Origin: Trichoderma breve | Lineage: Eukaryota; Ascomycota; Sordariomycetes; Hypocreales; Hypocreaceae | Assembly (NCBI RefSeq): GCF_028502605.1 | Contig: NC_079235.1 | Location: forward strand, 2,542,001-2,606,000 | Reading direction: 5' to 3' | Length of the DNA stretch: 64,000 bases | Position numbers and translations under genes: made by a program | Shown here: positions 1 to 12,127 of the stretch, in pieces | Layout of the letters: each line of letters starts with the position of its first letter | Position numbering within the stretch: position 1 is the first letter of the stretch | Notes under the pieces: generated by a model | What the model was told of the DNA's origin: nothing | Seen by the model: the letters and a program-made list of their open reading frames with translations, nothing else | Database searches by the model: none

Positions 1-1106
1 TTCGCCGCCTAATAACGTCAGTACGCCAGGAACAGATTAACTATGTACTTGAAGACCACACCGGGTAGGGACTCACTCTGTCTCAGCACGTCGTGTGCCG
101 GCGGACTGGATGTAAGTTCCTGTGCCGGAATATGCTGGAACAGTTCTTTTGCACAGGCTGCTGCAGTTGCTGCTGCGTACCGCTGCCACGTATCGTTCTT
201 GTGCGAGTCCGCATAGTCGCATATGCCCCGTATAACCAAGCAGGGGAACGTGTTCATGAGTCCGGCAGCCTCCATCTCAAAGCAAATACAGTCCTCTCCC
301 GTCTGTAGCGCAAGCACTTTCCTAGTACTAGCATCTTTAACGAGCGTATTACCTGATGCGATAACTCCATAATGGATCTTGGGATTTTCGGAAACCCTGG
401 GGTTACGTGGTTTTACCCTGTTCAGGTCACAGGTGGAGGCGCAGTCACCATCTCCAGTGTGTCCATAAGAGTCCTCAAACAGTCGGTCATTATGAGCCTC
501 CTGATAGACGTAGGCCTCGCGCATACCAGGGTTACGCTTGAGCATGGCTCGGAGGAATTCGGGGATGCGGGTGATCCCCCGCATCTCGTGCTGTTTTTTC
601 AGAGCAGAAACTGCGTTAAGAAGCACCGTGGGAGGTCTGTTTAGCATGCCCATACGCTTGAGCGTCCCCCCTTGGAGAACGTCGACAACATTCTGGATAG
701 CTTTGACGAAGTCATATTGCACAACGCCACCGCTGGTTCCTTTGGGCTCACTGACGACGACGTCGCCAAGTCGAATATCCCTGTCTTGGCGGGGGACGCC
801 AGCTCCAATACCGACCATGAGCCCAAATCGGACCTCAGGAAAGGACATCAGTAATGTTGTAGCAACATTTGACGCCGATGTAGTTCCGTATTCTCCAGCA
901 GGAAGCGATGCTATGACCACGTTGTGGACATCGATATTGCCCCATGTATATACGTTGGTGTCTTGGCGAGGTTGAATAAAGTCGAAAGGCTTCTTGTGTT
1001 CATCATCTAGCATAGCGGTTGCCGCCGCTGCCTCCAGGGGAAGGGCGCAAATCCATCCGATGGTGTATTCTTTGAAGCTTTTTGTAATTGAAGGTAGACT
1101 CGCCAT
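1..1106 (-). CDS. Nucleoside phosphorylase (PNP/UDP family) domain protein, 3' end outside window
   Basis: The first exon (1106 to 49) encodes about 352 residues of a PNP_UDP_1-type domain. The N-terminal strand YTIGWICALPLE, the glycine loop GLMVGIGAGVPRQ, the segment CFEMEAAGLMN and the motif RGICDYADSHKND are the conserved blocks of the fungal version. A donor (GTACAT at 48), a TACTGAC branch point and an acceptor (TTATTAG ending at 9) define a very short intron of about 40 nt, so the gene continues past base 1. In fungi this domain is often the N-terminal effector of NLR-type proteins carrying NACHT, NB-ARC or repeat domains, so the missing part may hold those; this is inference. The start ATG at 1106 is the first in frame and begins the domain directly. 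Family certain, architecture unknown. Confidence 0.85.
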
Positions 1107-2239
1107 GGTGGCCGTTGTCGGAGATATTTTTCGGGTAGAAGTGAGTTATGTGTGTAGATGTTTGTCTTGTCCAGAAATTGAAGCTGGAATGGCATATCTT
1201 GAGAGAAGAGCTGCCGGGAGAAGAGCTACTCTGAGAAAGAGAGCTGGTATTCCTCACTACACGAGGCAATACTCGGAGCACGGTGTGAATCTTTGGAAAA
1301 GAAATGTCAAGGGCTTTTCCAATCTTGGATAGCTGATGTAATATGAGGCTCTTCTCATTACGCATGCATTAGATATCGCTGGTGGACACGCATGAGCACC
1401 TCGTGATGCCCACACGTGCCGAATCCTGCTGCATATTGATGGAAGTTTGTTGGCACGCAACGCCCAATTTCGCCTGTAAGACATACCGGTTCAACTACTT
1501 CATCCTTTGGGTTCCCAGCTCTTTGTTGGCATGAATATCATCGAGGGCTCTAATCTCGCCACGTCATGTACGTATGGATTGTCTCATGCACTCCCGGTTG
1601 GAAAAGCGGGACATGAGTCCCAATCGCTTTCGCTCATGCTCCACGAAGCAGTGGTTGGGCTGGTTGGGCGTCGAAACTTGCAGGCCGCACTATATCATTA
1701 TCTGATAACCTTTCCGCTGCTCAGGCATTAATACTTCATCGATAGACAGCAACAGGCATATTTTCGGTGAGAAGGTGGATATATCTCAAGTTCTCAACTT
1801 ACATGAGGTTGGGTTTATGACTTCAATGGCAGTAGACCCACTCTTTCGCTTTCGTGGGGGCCATAGCTAACAGAACATTGAAGCTTTAAACCTCTTTACT
1901 GCTAAGGTAGTTAATAACGAGATACAAAAAAGAGAAGTATATAATGAGCATATTTTGTAATTCTTTAATATAACTCTGGACTCACTGACATGTTGCGATT
2001 CCTTTCACAATCGTAGTATGTACCTGTAGTTTTGGAACTGGCGGGGTAGATCTGATGATGGGATCGGAGCTGAGGAGCTGGGCGACTGAAAAAGGGGAAA
2101 AGATCCAGGAAGCTCGCTCCGGTCCGGACAGCAATTCTGCCCCTATAAATAATGTGATGTAATATCAATCAATCAGCCTTATATCGAACTTACACACAAC
2201 AAACCTCCACCCATAATGAAGATTCCCATAAGGCGCCTC
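1107..2239. other. Intergenic, no gene seen
   Basis: This stretch holds the promoter of the phosphorylase-domain gene and the 3' flank of the coiled-coil gene ending at 2240. Only short open frames without domain signal are present. A TATGTACCTGTA motif at 2017-2028 recurs elsewhere in the window. Confidence 0.6.
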
Positions 2240-3435
2240 CTAAAAATCTGAAGCATCCACCACCGGCACTGGCGTGGTCGTCACCTCTCCCCCTTCCTCC
2301 GCCTCTAACCTCCTAGTACAAATGGCCTCAGTGATTTTCTGCTCAAGGAAACCGAGGCAGCCCTGGCCACACCAGCTATCGTCATCGGTACGAAACAGCT
2401 CCATCACAAGGCGCAAGGAGCTGTCCCGCGTCGTGCGAAACTCTGGATCCTGTATCTTGTTCCGAAGATTCAGCAGATTTTCAAACACTTTGTCTTTAAC
2501 CTCCTTGACCTCTGTGACGCGCTTGAACTCATACTTGAAGCTTTCTGCAACACTCTGGGCCTTATCCCGGAGATTTCCCATGCCCGTCCAAGTCTCTTGA
2601 TGAAACATCTCAAGACGGTGCAAAGCCTCGATGCTATCGCACGCCGCTCTTTGCTGGTATAGATTCTTATGCAGTCGTTGCTCAGCCTCCTCGACGTCCC
2701 ATTTCAGCCGCTCTCTGGTACTTCTACTAAAGAAACCAAGGAACCTATTACTCCAGCTCGAGGCTGCGTCACGCGCGAGGTAAACCCTCCGCTGCCTCTC
2801 GCCCTCGAGTGCTTGGTAGAGACGCAAGCTCTTCTCGTGCTCTATCTTGGTATCACGGACGGCCGCGCTCTGTATTTCCAGCGCTCTCATCTCACTTTCG
2901 AGAGTGAACACGAAGCGCGTGGCATTGTCGCCGTCAGCCATGCACATTGTCGCCCTCGTACCAACCTTCCACACAACTTGCCTGCCGAGTTCGCATAGGT
3001 GGCTAAACCGCTTTGTTACCAGGTCTAGCTTCACTATCATACTTTTGTCGACTCGCTCAATACGAGCCGCACCCCGCTCGATCGTCAGTAATTCCGTAAC
3101 CACATGTTCGATGGCGGAATAGGCATCGTGCCCGGTGTCGCGTAAATTCTCGTCACAGTCGCTCTCAAGGTGCTGGATCTCATCTAGTCTTTGGCATAGG
3201 CTTGTCTGGAGGTCTTGTGTCTGCCACTTGAAGAATATGAGACCGAAATATATCCCGACTGCAGTACATGTAACTGTCAGCTAGAGCGTCACTGTGGGTG
3301 GACATAATTTTCCCGTCAGGTTAACTCACCCGTCCTACCGCTAGGATTCTCGCTGAAGTCGACTGCTTCAGCCCCCCTAGCTAGGGGCAACCTGGTGATT
3401 TTCTGAGGGCCAAGGCCTACAACACACCTGACCAT
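2240..3435 (-). CDS. Hypothetical coiled-coil protein with N-terminal hydrophobic segment (head-to-head pair, member A)
   Basis: Two exons (3435-3330 and 3258-2240) give about 374 residues. The reading frame at 2240-3258 has no usable internal ATG near its start. A canonical donor (GTGAGT at 3329) and a CTGCAG acceptor ending at 3259, with a GCTGAC branch point, join it in phase to an ATG at 3435. Just after the junction a short hydrophobic run (VGIYFGLIFFKW, residues 36-47) could be a membrane or hairpin segment. The rest is charged and helical with heptad-like spacing (about 60-340), interrupted by an aromatic patch WSNRFLGFFSR near residue 205. The tail is acidic and ends VVDASDF. I recognise no family. 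It is transcribed away from the coiled-coil gene at 4182 across a 746-bp gap, so co-regulation is plausible. Intron structure is well supported; function is unknown. Confidence 0.7.
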
Positions 3436-4181
3436 TTTGCTGATGCTGATCAAGTGTTGTATGATGAATGGATCATGCAGAGCGCAGAGGTAGGACGCTT
3501 GTTAACTACAACCACCACAACATGCTACAATGTCCACATTCAAGACCACCTACTCATCGTACTCTTGGGCAGAAATACATATTGGCTAGTTACATGGATA
3601 TATTTCTGGAGAATTGCTATTCGGGCAGTAATCTTTTGTTACTTAGGTGGTACAACTCACAGGGACAGCCGGCAATGGTAAAAGAAAGGGTGAAGTCTTG
3701 GCATTTTTATAATTAATATAAACAATGATTATAATTAAACCACCATAATACTGAATTAGTAGGAAAGAATTTCGGGTATTAATTAAATATGGCATAAAAT
3801 ATATATTAATTAAATTTATCTGGTGTATACGACTCTGACAGAATGGTTTGTTGGGCCGCATTCAACCAAGATAGCGCTAGTTATATGTAATCACACACCT
3901 ACATGTATGCGGCCCAATGATTACCTAGCCTTCTCATTGTTTACAGGACGAGCAGGTTGGGGAGTTGTTGGGCATCGAGACTGGTATTGACAGTTGAGTA
4001 CCACCCAGTATTGATGGCGCCTCTATATATTTCCATAGGTAGGCCTCGAAGGCAATCCCTGAATATAGGTACCTAGCAACGCACAGCATCAATTGAACTA
4101 CTCTGAGTTGCCACAGACTTCCAAACACCTGTTTGACCAGAACGCCTCACCCAAAAGAGAGAGGGAAAAAAGATACCTACA
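3436..4181. promoter_or_regulatory. Shared divergent promoter region of the coiled-coil pair
   Basis: This is the only space between two divergently transcribed genes, so both promoters must lie here. The centre (about 3700-3830) is strongly A+T-rich. Short open frames present have no support. No specific factor site was identified. Confidence 0.5.
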
Positions 4182-6474
4182 ATGGCGGCAGCTGACACTA
4201 TTCAAAGCATCGCCGTCGCGGAGCAAAGAGTCCTCACTGAGGAGTATGGGGGCAAGTTATCGAACAAGTTCATCGACGAGCTCAAGGCCGCCACACTATT
4301 CCAATTCGACTGGGGCGAACTGCTAAGCGCTGCCCCGACTGCCTTGTGCTTTATGGGCTCCTGCTGGTTGGCAGCTGCGAACCCGACGGCTGAGATGATC
4401 TCTTTGGCTGATGTAGTGCCGGACGGGGGTTTCAAGTATATGACAAACCTAAGGAACCCGACACTTAGGGCGTGTCTTGTCGACGGTACGTGCCTAGGCA
4501 TTTATATCTAAAGCAGGAGAAAAAAGAAGAAACACATGCTAACATGATGGGCCTTATGTAGTGTGCAACAATGGCGGAAGGCAGGCTTTCACCATTGCCG
4601 GCCAAAATATGGATGCTTTGCAAATAACGAGTCGGCGTATCTGTGATGAGAGAATTGATATCGTATTCAAGCGTTTGGGACCGTGTACCGCCAGCAAAGA
4701 TGCCCTTGAGGATTTCAACGACGCCTTGCAAGATTTGTCTAGGGACACACACAGGTGTGCCGAGTTGGCAGCTGAGACGCGCGAGGCCTTTGGCAAATGG
4801 AGCAACATGGTCGGCGAGTTGAACATGTGCATGGAAAACCAGATGGGTAACACGAGCATCCATGCCTCTGACGTCACAAAAGAACAACACGTGGCTGAGA
4901 TCGAGGAGAAGTTCGCTGTTGAGGCATCCGAAAACACCAAGAAGCAGGTCATGAGGGCGGCCCGTGAACTGGAGAAATCGGAGGGCCGTCTCGACAGAGC
5001 CCTAAGCGACGTGCCCGGCCCATGGGCGACGGTCCTCCAGGGGGCCGTTGTATGCTACACTCAGACCATACCAGTCCTCATGGCCGGCATGCTTCCCGTC
5101 ATCTTTGGTAAAGAATACAAAACCGCCGACGGAACAGCGCAGGCCGGCCTTCCTCAGGGAAAGTGGCCGCCACCACATGACGACCCGTCCTTCGCCAGGG
5201 CCACTGAGATCCGGGATCTAGTCAATCACTTCTACAGCTTTATCGGTAACGAGAAGGGTCCTATCGACTGGGAAAAGTTCAAGGGGTCACCAGGAGCGGG
5301 CGCCAACGAATTCCAGGGGCTGACATACTTCCTGGGCAACTTGCGAGGGCTACAGCAGACCACAGATGTGACCGGTACGAAGGCAAACAGGAAGCTGATG
5401 ACGGCCTATACCACTCTCATAAAAGTTGGAACTGAGATTCAACATCACCTGAGCCAGCAGAACAAGATAAATGCAGTGACCAACCCCAGCGAAAACGTTG
5501 TCCGGGGCTGGAAGAAAGAGGTCAAGAAGGCGCGGGACACCGTGCTCAATCTTACAACCCAGGCCAACGCCAGATCCTCCGGCAGCGTCCCGAGGCCGTT
5601 TGGCAACGTAAAGTTCCACTGCAAGCCTGATTTGTCGGCGCAAAAAGCGCAGCTTAGCACGGCCTTACAAACAGTGCAGATAGCGCAAGAGGCAGTCGAA
5701 AGCGCGCAGTCAACATATGATGCCGCCCTTGATAAGCAAGAGAAGACTGCAATATCCATGGCTAGGATCCAGGCCAAGCTTAAGCAGCTCCATGAGACGG
5801 GCCAGAATCTGGAAAAGATCAAAGACGTATTACGCGACTGTATCTCGGTCCTAGTCGACCTAGCTGTTCAGATCCGTAAGCTAGAGCAGTTCTTTCTTAT
5901 GCTAGCGAACGTCATCGATCACATTGTGCTGCCACGAGCTGAGACCTTTACACGCGAAATGACCAAAGTCGGCCGCCGTGCAAACAGAGACGGCGCTATT
6001 AACGCGGACGATATCACCAAGCAGACGATATATACCTCAACTTTACAGATTAAGGGCTACTTTAGCGTCTTGCAGGACGTCTCGGAAATGTATACACTCG
6101 TGCACCGGAAATATATCAATGAGGGTGTTGACTTGTGCTATCAACTCTCCAAGGGCACAGCGAGCAACGACCCTATGTTTACACTACAGGAGCGGCTAGC
6201 TAGTTATTCAGACAAGTCAGCCCGGGAGATCTCCACGCTGGCCTCTAACAAGCAGGCAGAGGTCCTTCGCTCTCTAAAGGACCGCGCCCGGAAGGCCCTA
6301 GAGCACACGCAGCTGATTGAAAACGAGGTCACCAAGAGGGGTATTGCGGTTGAAGAGTCGGACAAGTTGGCTATAAAAGAGGGCGGGGAGGAACACAATT
6401 CTGAGGCCAAGAGTATAGTGGACAACGACGTGGGCCTGACGGCTTCGGAACAGATAGATAGTTCAAACTTTTGA
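4182..6474 (+). CDS. Hypothetical long coiled-coil protein with central hydrophobic segment (head-to-head pair, member B)
   Basis: Two exons (4182-4485 and 4562-6474) encode about 738 residues. The joint uses GTACGT at 4486, a GCTAAC branch point and a GTAG acceptor, converting the codon across the junction to Val. A long helical region contains one clear hydrophobic stretch at about 256-284 (starting WATVLQGAVVCYTQTIPVLM), flanked on both sides by coiled-coil-like sequence. Further helices include ALQTVQIAQEAVESAQSTYD (around 480) and VLVDLAVQIRKLEQFFLML (around 535). No catalytic motif or signal peptide is visible. Helical bundles around one hydrophobic hairpin recall alpha-pore-forming proteins in overall shape, but I cannot show homology. 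The C-terminus (EQIDSSNF) resembles the end of the divergent partner only loosely. The gene is real by length and codon structure; the role is unknown. Confidence 0.75.
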
Positions 6475-6609
6475 AGAGGGTGCTGGTCTCAAACAGCCAG
6501 GTTATGGTTAAAATGGAGCCAACTTCCACCACATGAACTTTGTAAACCATACTGATAGCAAATTATTATTCACATTCCAGCGGCAGTGAGTATATTTTCT
6601 CGTGAATTT

Positions 6610-6640
<31 letters not shown>

Positions 6641-7055
6641 ATTTATTTATTTATTTATTTATTTTTGGCTGTCGTTGATGTGAGCTGTTTACAAGACACT
6701 TAGTTCTGTGATATACCTTCAATATATAACGGAAATCATTCGCATGTAGCCGAATCAAATGCTTCTCCCAAAGGTCCTAGGGGAGGCAAATCATTCGGAA
6801 AACAAACTTACATGAAGTATCATTCAAGGTACTTCTGGGGTTAGCCCTAAGTCAAATATTGACAAACAAATTATAAAGTGGAAGATTCAGAAGATCGCAA
6901 ACTTATAGAAGACGAGATCGTGCGGAAATTTTCAGCAACGATAGTATATTGAGGTCGCTGAAGATGTTGCCACAGATATAGCAATGTATGGACGTTTTGG
7001 GCTGCCATATCATCATAGCTTATCCGGGGCCGAGACAGGGGCTACATGCTTCAAT
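6475..7055. other. 3' intergenic region between convergent genes
   Basis: The space between the ends of the coiled-coil gene and the ATP-grasp gene holds a TTTA microsatellite and A+T-rich 3' flank. No gene is seen. Confidence 0.6.
6606..6666. repeat. T-rich tract and (ATTT)n microsatellite
   Basis: A run of T with scattered A passes into at least six tandem ATTT units, ending at ATTTTTGG. Simple sequence, no coding potential. Confidence 0.9.
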
Positions 7056-9129
7056 TCAAATAAACGAAAAGCGAATCTCCTCCCGCACCTTATCCGCCAA
7101 CTCCAGCGCCTCTCTCCTCCCATTTCTCGAGAAAACGTTGAAATAAGCCAAAAAGCTGTTGACTCCTGAGCTCGGATGCGGCACCTTCTGCCCACGTTTG
7201 ACGAGGCAACCACATCGGCTGATGTGTTTTGCAAGGTCAGGCCTGCGGGCTTTCAGCTCTGCACAGATATCGTCCGAATCAAAGATGCCTTGGCAAGAGG
7301 ATGGATAGTCGGCCGGAATAAAGACCATGACACATGTGTACTGAGCTCCATGTTTGAATGGCTGAGAAAGAGAGCGAGCGCGAGACTGATCCGCAACGGC
7401 GATGAGCATGGCTAACCCCCAATAGTCGACTCCGTACGTTGATTCAATGACCTGCGAGCCCGTCATACCGAGTGGACGCGGATTTATTTCAATGAGCCAA
7501 GCAGTGGGCTCTGGAGCTTCGGACACAGTGTCGCGAGGGTGTAAGTCGAGAACTCCATCCTGCGTTTCGTAGTCAACCGACGAGTACTCGACGCGGCCTT
7601 CCAGATGCATGATCCCGTTCTGCAGGCCGAGCTTGAGTAACGTATCCAGGAAGCTGTTGCGAAGCACATCGATTTCGCGAGCGGGCAGTGCCGATGGGTA
7701 TACGCTATTCAGCTCATGGAAGCTGTTGAGCGACCCGACGCTGGGACCGTTGAAGTCGGCGGTTTTGGGGAAATCGTCGCACGCCTCGAAGAAGAGGATT
7801 TCGCCGTCTAACAAGACGAAGTTTGCATCAACTTCCGGCCCCGAGCAATATTTCTCTATCACAAACTCGGACCCATGGCGAGATGTGTTAATGGATTTGA
7901 CGGCCGACGTGAGAGTATCAAGAGAATCAACGCGGAATACTCCCTCCGAGCTCCACCCATTGCATGGCTTGATGATAAGAGGGTAGGGAAGATTGTTTTT
8001 GCTGACAATCTCGAGAGCTTCGTCTGGACTAGATGCCTGATAAGCTTGGTGCCCTGCAAACACGCTTGTCAAATACTTGTTCGTAGCAATGCGCAGCGCA
8101 TCCGGTGAAGCAGTCTGAAGACCTAGCTGCTGCGCGGCTTGAGCAACCTGAGTCGCATAAGAGTCGCAGAACGTTACGATGCCGTCCACTGGTTTACCAT
8201 AAGTTTTCACAGATTTGATAATTCGATCGGTGAAACCCTCTTCTGGGGGGTCTGTTAGCTTGGTTGGAATAAATGCTTCACGCCAGTGTGCATATTCCGG
8301 CCCTTCTAACCAATGTCCCGAGTTGTCTAGAACCACCATGTTGATACCAAGGGCTGCGGCTGCGAGATAAAGGGACGGCGCTGTACTACCACCATTATCG
8401 GGGTGCGCGCGAGTCCCTTCTACCAACACCAATGTTCGACGTCGAATGTTCTCAGACGATATCCAGGGGAATGAGAGCCTATTCTCAAGCTCGGATTCGA
8501 CGGCGAGAGACAGTGCTTCAAGTTCATCGTCAGATTCTTTCTCAGAATCATGGTGCAAGATCAAGCCAGCTGCGGCAGCCGAGAAGAGTGCCACAAGGTT
8601 GCTGCTGTCTGAGGGCGTAATTGCTAAGCCGCTGTAGCTCTCGAGAGGCTCTGCAAAAGACACAGCTGTTTCCACGAATTGATAGTCCCTTAGACGCAAA
8701 GGGATTATGTCCGATCGCACGATATGTCCCTTCTGCAGAGGGACGATAAGCTTCACCACACGTCGAAGCCCGCCGGAGGATGCAGTCGTGGCGCGGAGAC
8801 ATTGGATGAAGAACTGAAACGCTCTGGCCGAGCCAAAAGATTCGGGCGAGATGCTCTGGCTCGAATTTTCATTTTCGATATGGATATCATACGCGCCCTC
8901 GAGGTTGTCAAAACGATAGGCTGAAGTTGACGAGTTAATGTGCTCGAGAACGATGTCCAGCGACTGCCAGAGGCTTTTATTGATTGGTTTGTTCAGGAGA
9001 CGCCATGAACATTCCAAAAGTAGCGCTATTGCATATTAGTGGAGGGGGTTATTGCAAGCTGAAGTACTCGTATGGACGTTGCCCACCTCCATCGCCTGTC
9101 GACCGAACATGAATCTTTTGAGAGGCCAT
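7056..9129 (-). CDS. ATP-grasp ligase, carnosine-synthase/peptide-ligase-like
   Basis: Two exons (9129-9087 and 9025-7056) give about 670 residues. The large exon lacks an in-frame ATG near its start. A 61-nt intron (GTGGGC donor, CACTAATA branch, AATAG acceptor) joins it to a 14-codon first exon. ATP-grasp features are clear: the nucleotide-binding lysine in PLIIKPCNGWSSEGV (about 361-377), the hinge segment FVIEKYCSGPEVDANF, the metal ligands around GIMHLEGRVEY, and EINPRPLGMTGSQV (about 527-540). An N-terminal domain of about 200 residues precedes a Rossmann-like pre-ATP-grasp part (TLVLVEGTR). The family forms amide bonds between a carboxylate (activated as acyl phosphate) and an amine. 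It sits divergently to a Zn2Cys6 regulator and may act in the neighbouring peptide pathway; that link is inference. The substrate is unknown. Confidence 0.88.
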
Positions 9130-10099
9130 CACAAGAAAGTCATGTAAAATACAAATACATGCTAAACACGAATTGTATTCACATTATATTTAAATATTGA
9201 TCTTCTTTCTCTCCTCTTACAACTGTTGGGGATCGAGGATAAGACCAACAACACACTCAGTTCACCCGTGTTTATCCGGCGACAGTTTGAAACGATTTGT
9301 GTGACTCACTCATTGCTCAAGAGGATTTGATGGGTCTAAATACCTTACCAATCCCAATCCTACATGTTGTCACGCTCGCACTATACGAGCTCTGACCGCT
9401 CCATACATTTCGGAGTGTTACCCAAGACTGTATTTCCACATACCTCTCTCCTTAACGACTATTTCCTTTTTCTCTCAAAAAGCCGAGCGGTAATATTATA
9501 GAATATATAAAGCACAAGGTATCGAGTCATCATGTTATTCACATGACCGTCGTTTTAGAAGCTAGCCGTATGAAGTACCGATGTTTTACTAGTGATTGAA
9601 ACCAGAACAGGCTCAACAAATATCAGTTGTGTGCTCTAGACTTTCGAGATTTCTTGGCAAGAAATAAGTATAGAGTACTGATTCATCTAGCATGAAACTA
9701 TGAGAGAAATATCTGGTTGATCAACTGGGAGTCGCGCTCGTTTCGTAAAACCTCAATTGCACTACCACATCGCGCGCCGGTAATTACGGGATAAGCCTGT
9801 AAATAAATATTAGGGCATCGCAGAAGCGCAACCCACCCCCTAGACGAATTAGTAATGGATGCGATTCTGGCTGTCCGCCTAACTACATGTTTATTGAGTT
9901 ACGAAATCCTCCTACAGTCTCTGTGGCACCTCATAAATCCACAAGTAAGAGTAATTTATAACAAAGTCTGATCAATGCTATTTCTTCCTCTTTGGTATGT
10001 AGACAAGTCGCTATCTTAGCTCTTACTTCCGGTGACTGACCTTTGCAGGTTTAATATTCATCAACTTGCGGTGAATTCGCTCCTCACAGAATTTCTATC
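9130..10099. promoter_or_regulatory. Divergent promoter region of ATP-grasp gene and Zn2Cys6 regulator
   Basis: About 970 bp separate two divergent start codons. A GC-rich CGCGCGCCGG block lies near 9771, in an otherwise A+T-rich stretch. It could bind a Zn2Cys6 factor, but this is unproven. No gene is seen. Confidence 0.45.
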
Positions 10100-11965
10100 A
10101 TGGTCCGCCCAGACAAGAGATGCGATGGGTGTTGGACATGTCGACTTCGCCGAAAAAAATGTGATGAAACACGACCTGAATGCGCCAATTGCACTGGGCT
10201 GCAAATTACTTGCCATTACGGCAGGCTAAAACCCGAATGGCTTGATGGGGCTGAGAAGCAGGAGGCTATGGCTGCCAAAATCAAGTCGCAGATTAAACAA
10301 CAAGCCGGCTATCGTCGAGAGAAACATCACGCTTCAGCAGTAGCCATGAGCTTTGCAGCAACAGCCCAGGAAAGAGAAGATTCCGAATTCGTCAATCTCT
10401 TCCCGAGACATGACCTCTCTTCAGATGAAGCGAGATCCCACATTGATGCCATGTGGCCAAATGCGACAACTACATTAGGAGGCGATGGCCAAGACTCGAT
10501 GGGGGTCGACCTGAGTAAACACGAAATTCCCGAGACTCTACCAGGATTCAACTTTGCATACAGTCCCCAGTTGGGGTCCAGGCCTGGCTCAGAGATACTC
10601 TCGTCCTGGGGAGAAGATGAGATGAATCATCTTATGAGATACTTGGACCATGTGTTTCCGTTTTTATTTCCATTCTACCGAACCAGTCTGCTTGATCCCG
10701 GACGAGGCTGGATCTTCCAACATATTGCACAGAGCAGGGTCTCTTTTCATTCAGTAATAGGTATAAGCGCCTATTTTTTCAGCGTTGCTCTAAGCGAAAA
10801 ATATTCAGGACGAGAGCATGAAATGTGCAAGACAGTAGTCTGGTCCAAACTCATACAACAAGCGGATATGTGTTTCGATATGTTGCAACAGGATATACAA
10901 GAGCTGAATGACCGGGGCGATGAAGCAAGCTTGTTAGATAAAGTTCGAGTCATGGAGAGTATTGTCCAGTTTCTCATTTTTGAGATGGCAGTAGGTAGGT
11001 CGGCAAACTGGGCCAATCATTTATCGCCTACCATCGCTCTCTTCCGAGGCATATTACAAAATCACGACCTGAACAACTCTATATCTCCATTAGTCGATAT
11101 TTTGAGTAAGATTGCTCAGCGTCCACTGTATGCCCTCAAGAAAGATCATTATGTTTGGGACAATAGACAAGAATGCTTTCGATTCTTCGCCGGCATTCTT
11201 CTCTTCATTGACACTATAGCGAGCACCTCTCTTAGACGGCCACCACAGCTACTGGAGTATCATCCACAGTTTCTTACCGATAAAGATGATGGAGAATACA
11301 TCAAGGGCGAGGCTCCCATCCGGCTATCTAGACTTGTTGGTTGTCACAATTGGGTTATTCGTGTCGTTGCAGAGATCTCGGCGTTGGATGTCTGGAAGAA
11401 AGAGAATATGAGAATGGGCAGCTTTGAGACAGAATTGGCTGAGCGTGCTCGCTACATTGATCAAATTCTTGAGGAGGGTATTTTACAGATGGACAATTAT
11501 TACGCCACCGATACAGGTATGTGACGCTCCGTTGATGCTAGTCGGCTGCATCATCATAATTTGTATCATATATCTGACATTTAGGCAGTAACATCGACAA
11601 GGATCTGGGCTTACGCGGCGAGAATATACCTTGCCGTAGTTGTCTCCGGCTGGCAGCCAATGTTGCTAGAGGTGCGGTCTGGTGTAGCACATGCGCTTCG
11701 TTTATTACAGACAGTAGTTGGTTCCTCGCACTTGCGAGTACTAGCTTGGCCGCTCTGCATCGCTGGTTGCATGGCTGAGCGCTCTCAAGAGCAAGCCTTT
11801 CAAAACCTCTTCTCTGAATTGGATAAGACTGCACTAATTGGGATATTGGGCGAGGCATTGCGAGTCATGGAGAGCGTGTGGCAAAATCGAGGAAACATAA
11901 GTAGTGAATCGTGGGATATAGAGGCATGCTTGAATATCCTTGGCACACCAGTTCTGCTAGCTTAG
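10100..11965 (+). CDS. Zn(II)2Cys6 transcription factor with fungal-specific TF domain
   Basis: Two exons (10100-11516 and 11589-11965) encode about 597 residues. The binuclear zinc cluster is at the N-terminus with spacing CDGCWTCRLRRKKC (8-21) then C-x5-CANC, with the basic patch RLRRKK inside. The rest matches the Fungal_trans_2-type activation domain, including a C-terminal block with HLRVLAWPLCIAGCMA. The intron (GTATGT donor at 11517, CTGAC branch) uses the second AG, GGCAG at 11588, because only that acceptor keeps the domain in frame (TVTSTRIWAYAARIYLA). The product should be a nuclear DNA-binding activator. Its position beside cluster-type enzymes makes it a candidate pathway-specific regulator. 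Convergent with the NmrA-like gene, with only 162 bp between stop codons. Confidence 0.92.
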
Positions 11966-12127
11966 GGGAATGCCAATCTGTATCATACTCAACAAGAAGA
12001 ATGAATTGTCAATATTCTAATGTATGAAGCTATCGCCGAACCACTGCAATCCTCGCACATAACCAAGGCAACACTTAATGACGGCCAGTGAAGAACTAGG
12101 TGGCTGTGAAATATCCATTCTTTCCAT

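Noticed and set aside
11581..11584. First AG (TTTAG) as acceptor in the Zn2Cys6 gene
   Set aside because: It shifts the frame and ends the protein early. The AG at 11587-11588 preserves the activation domain.
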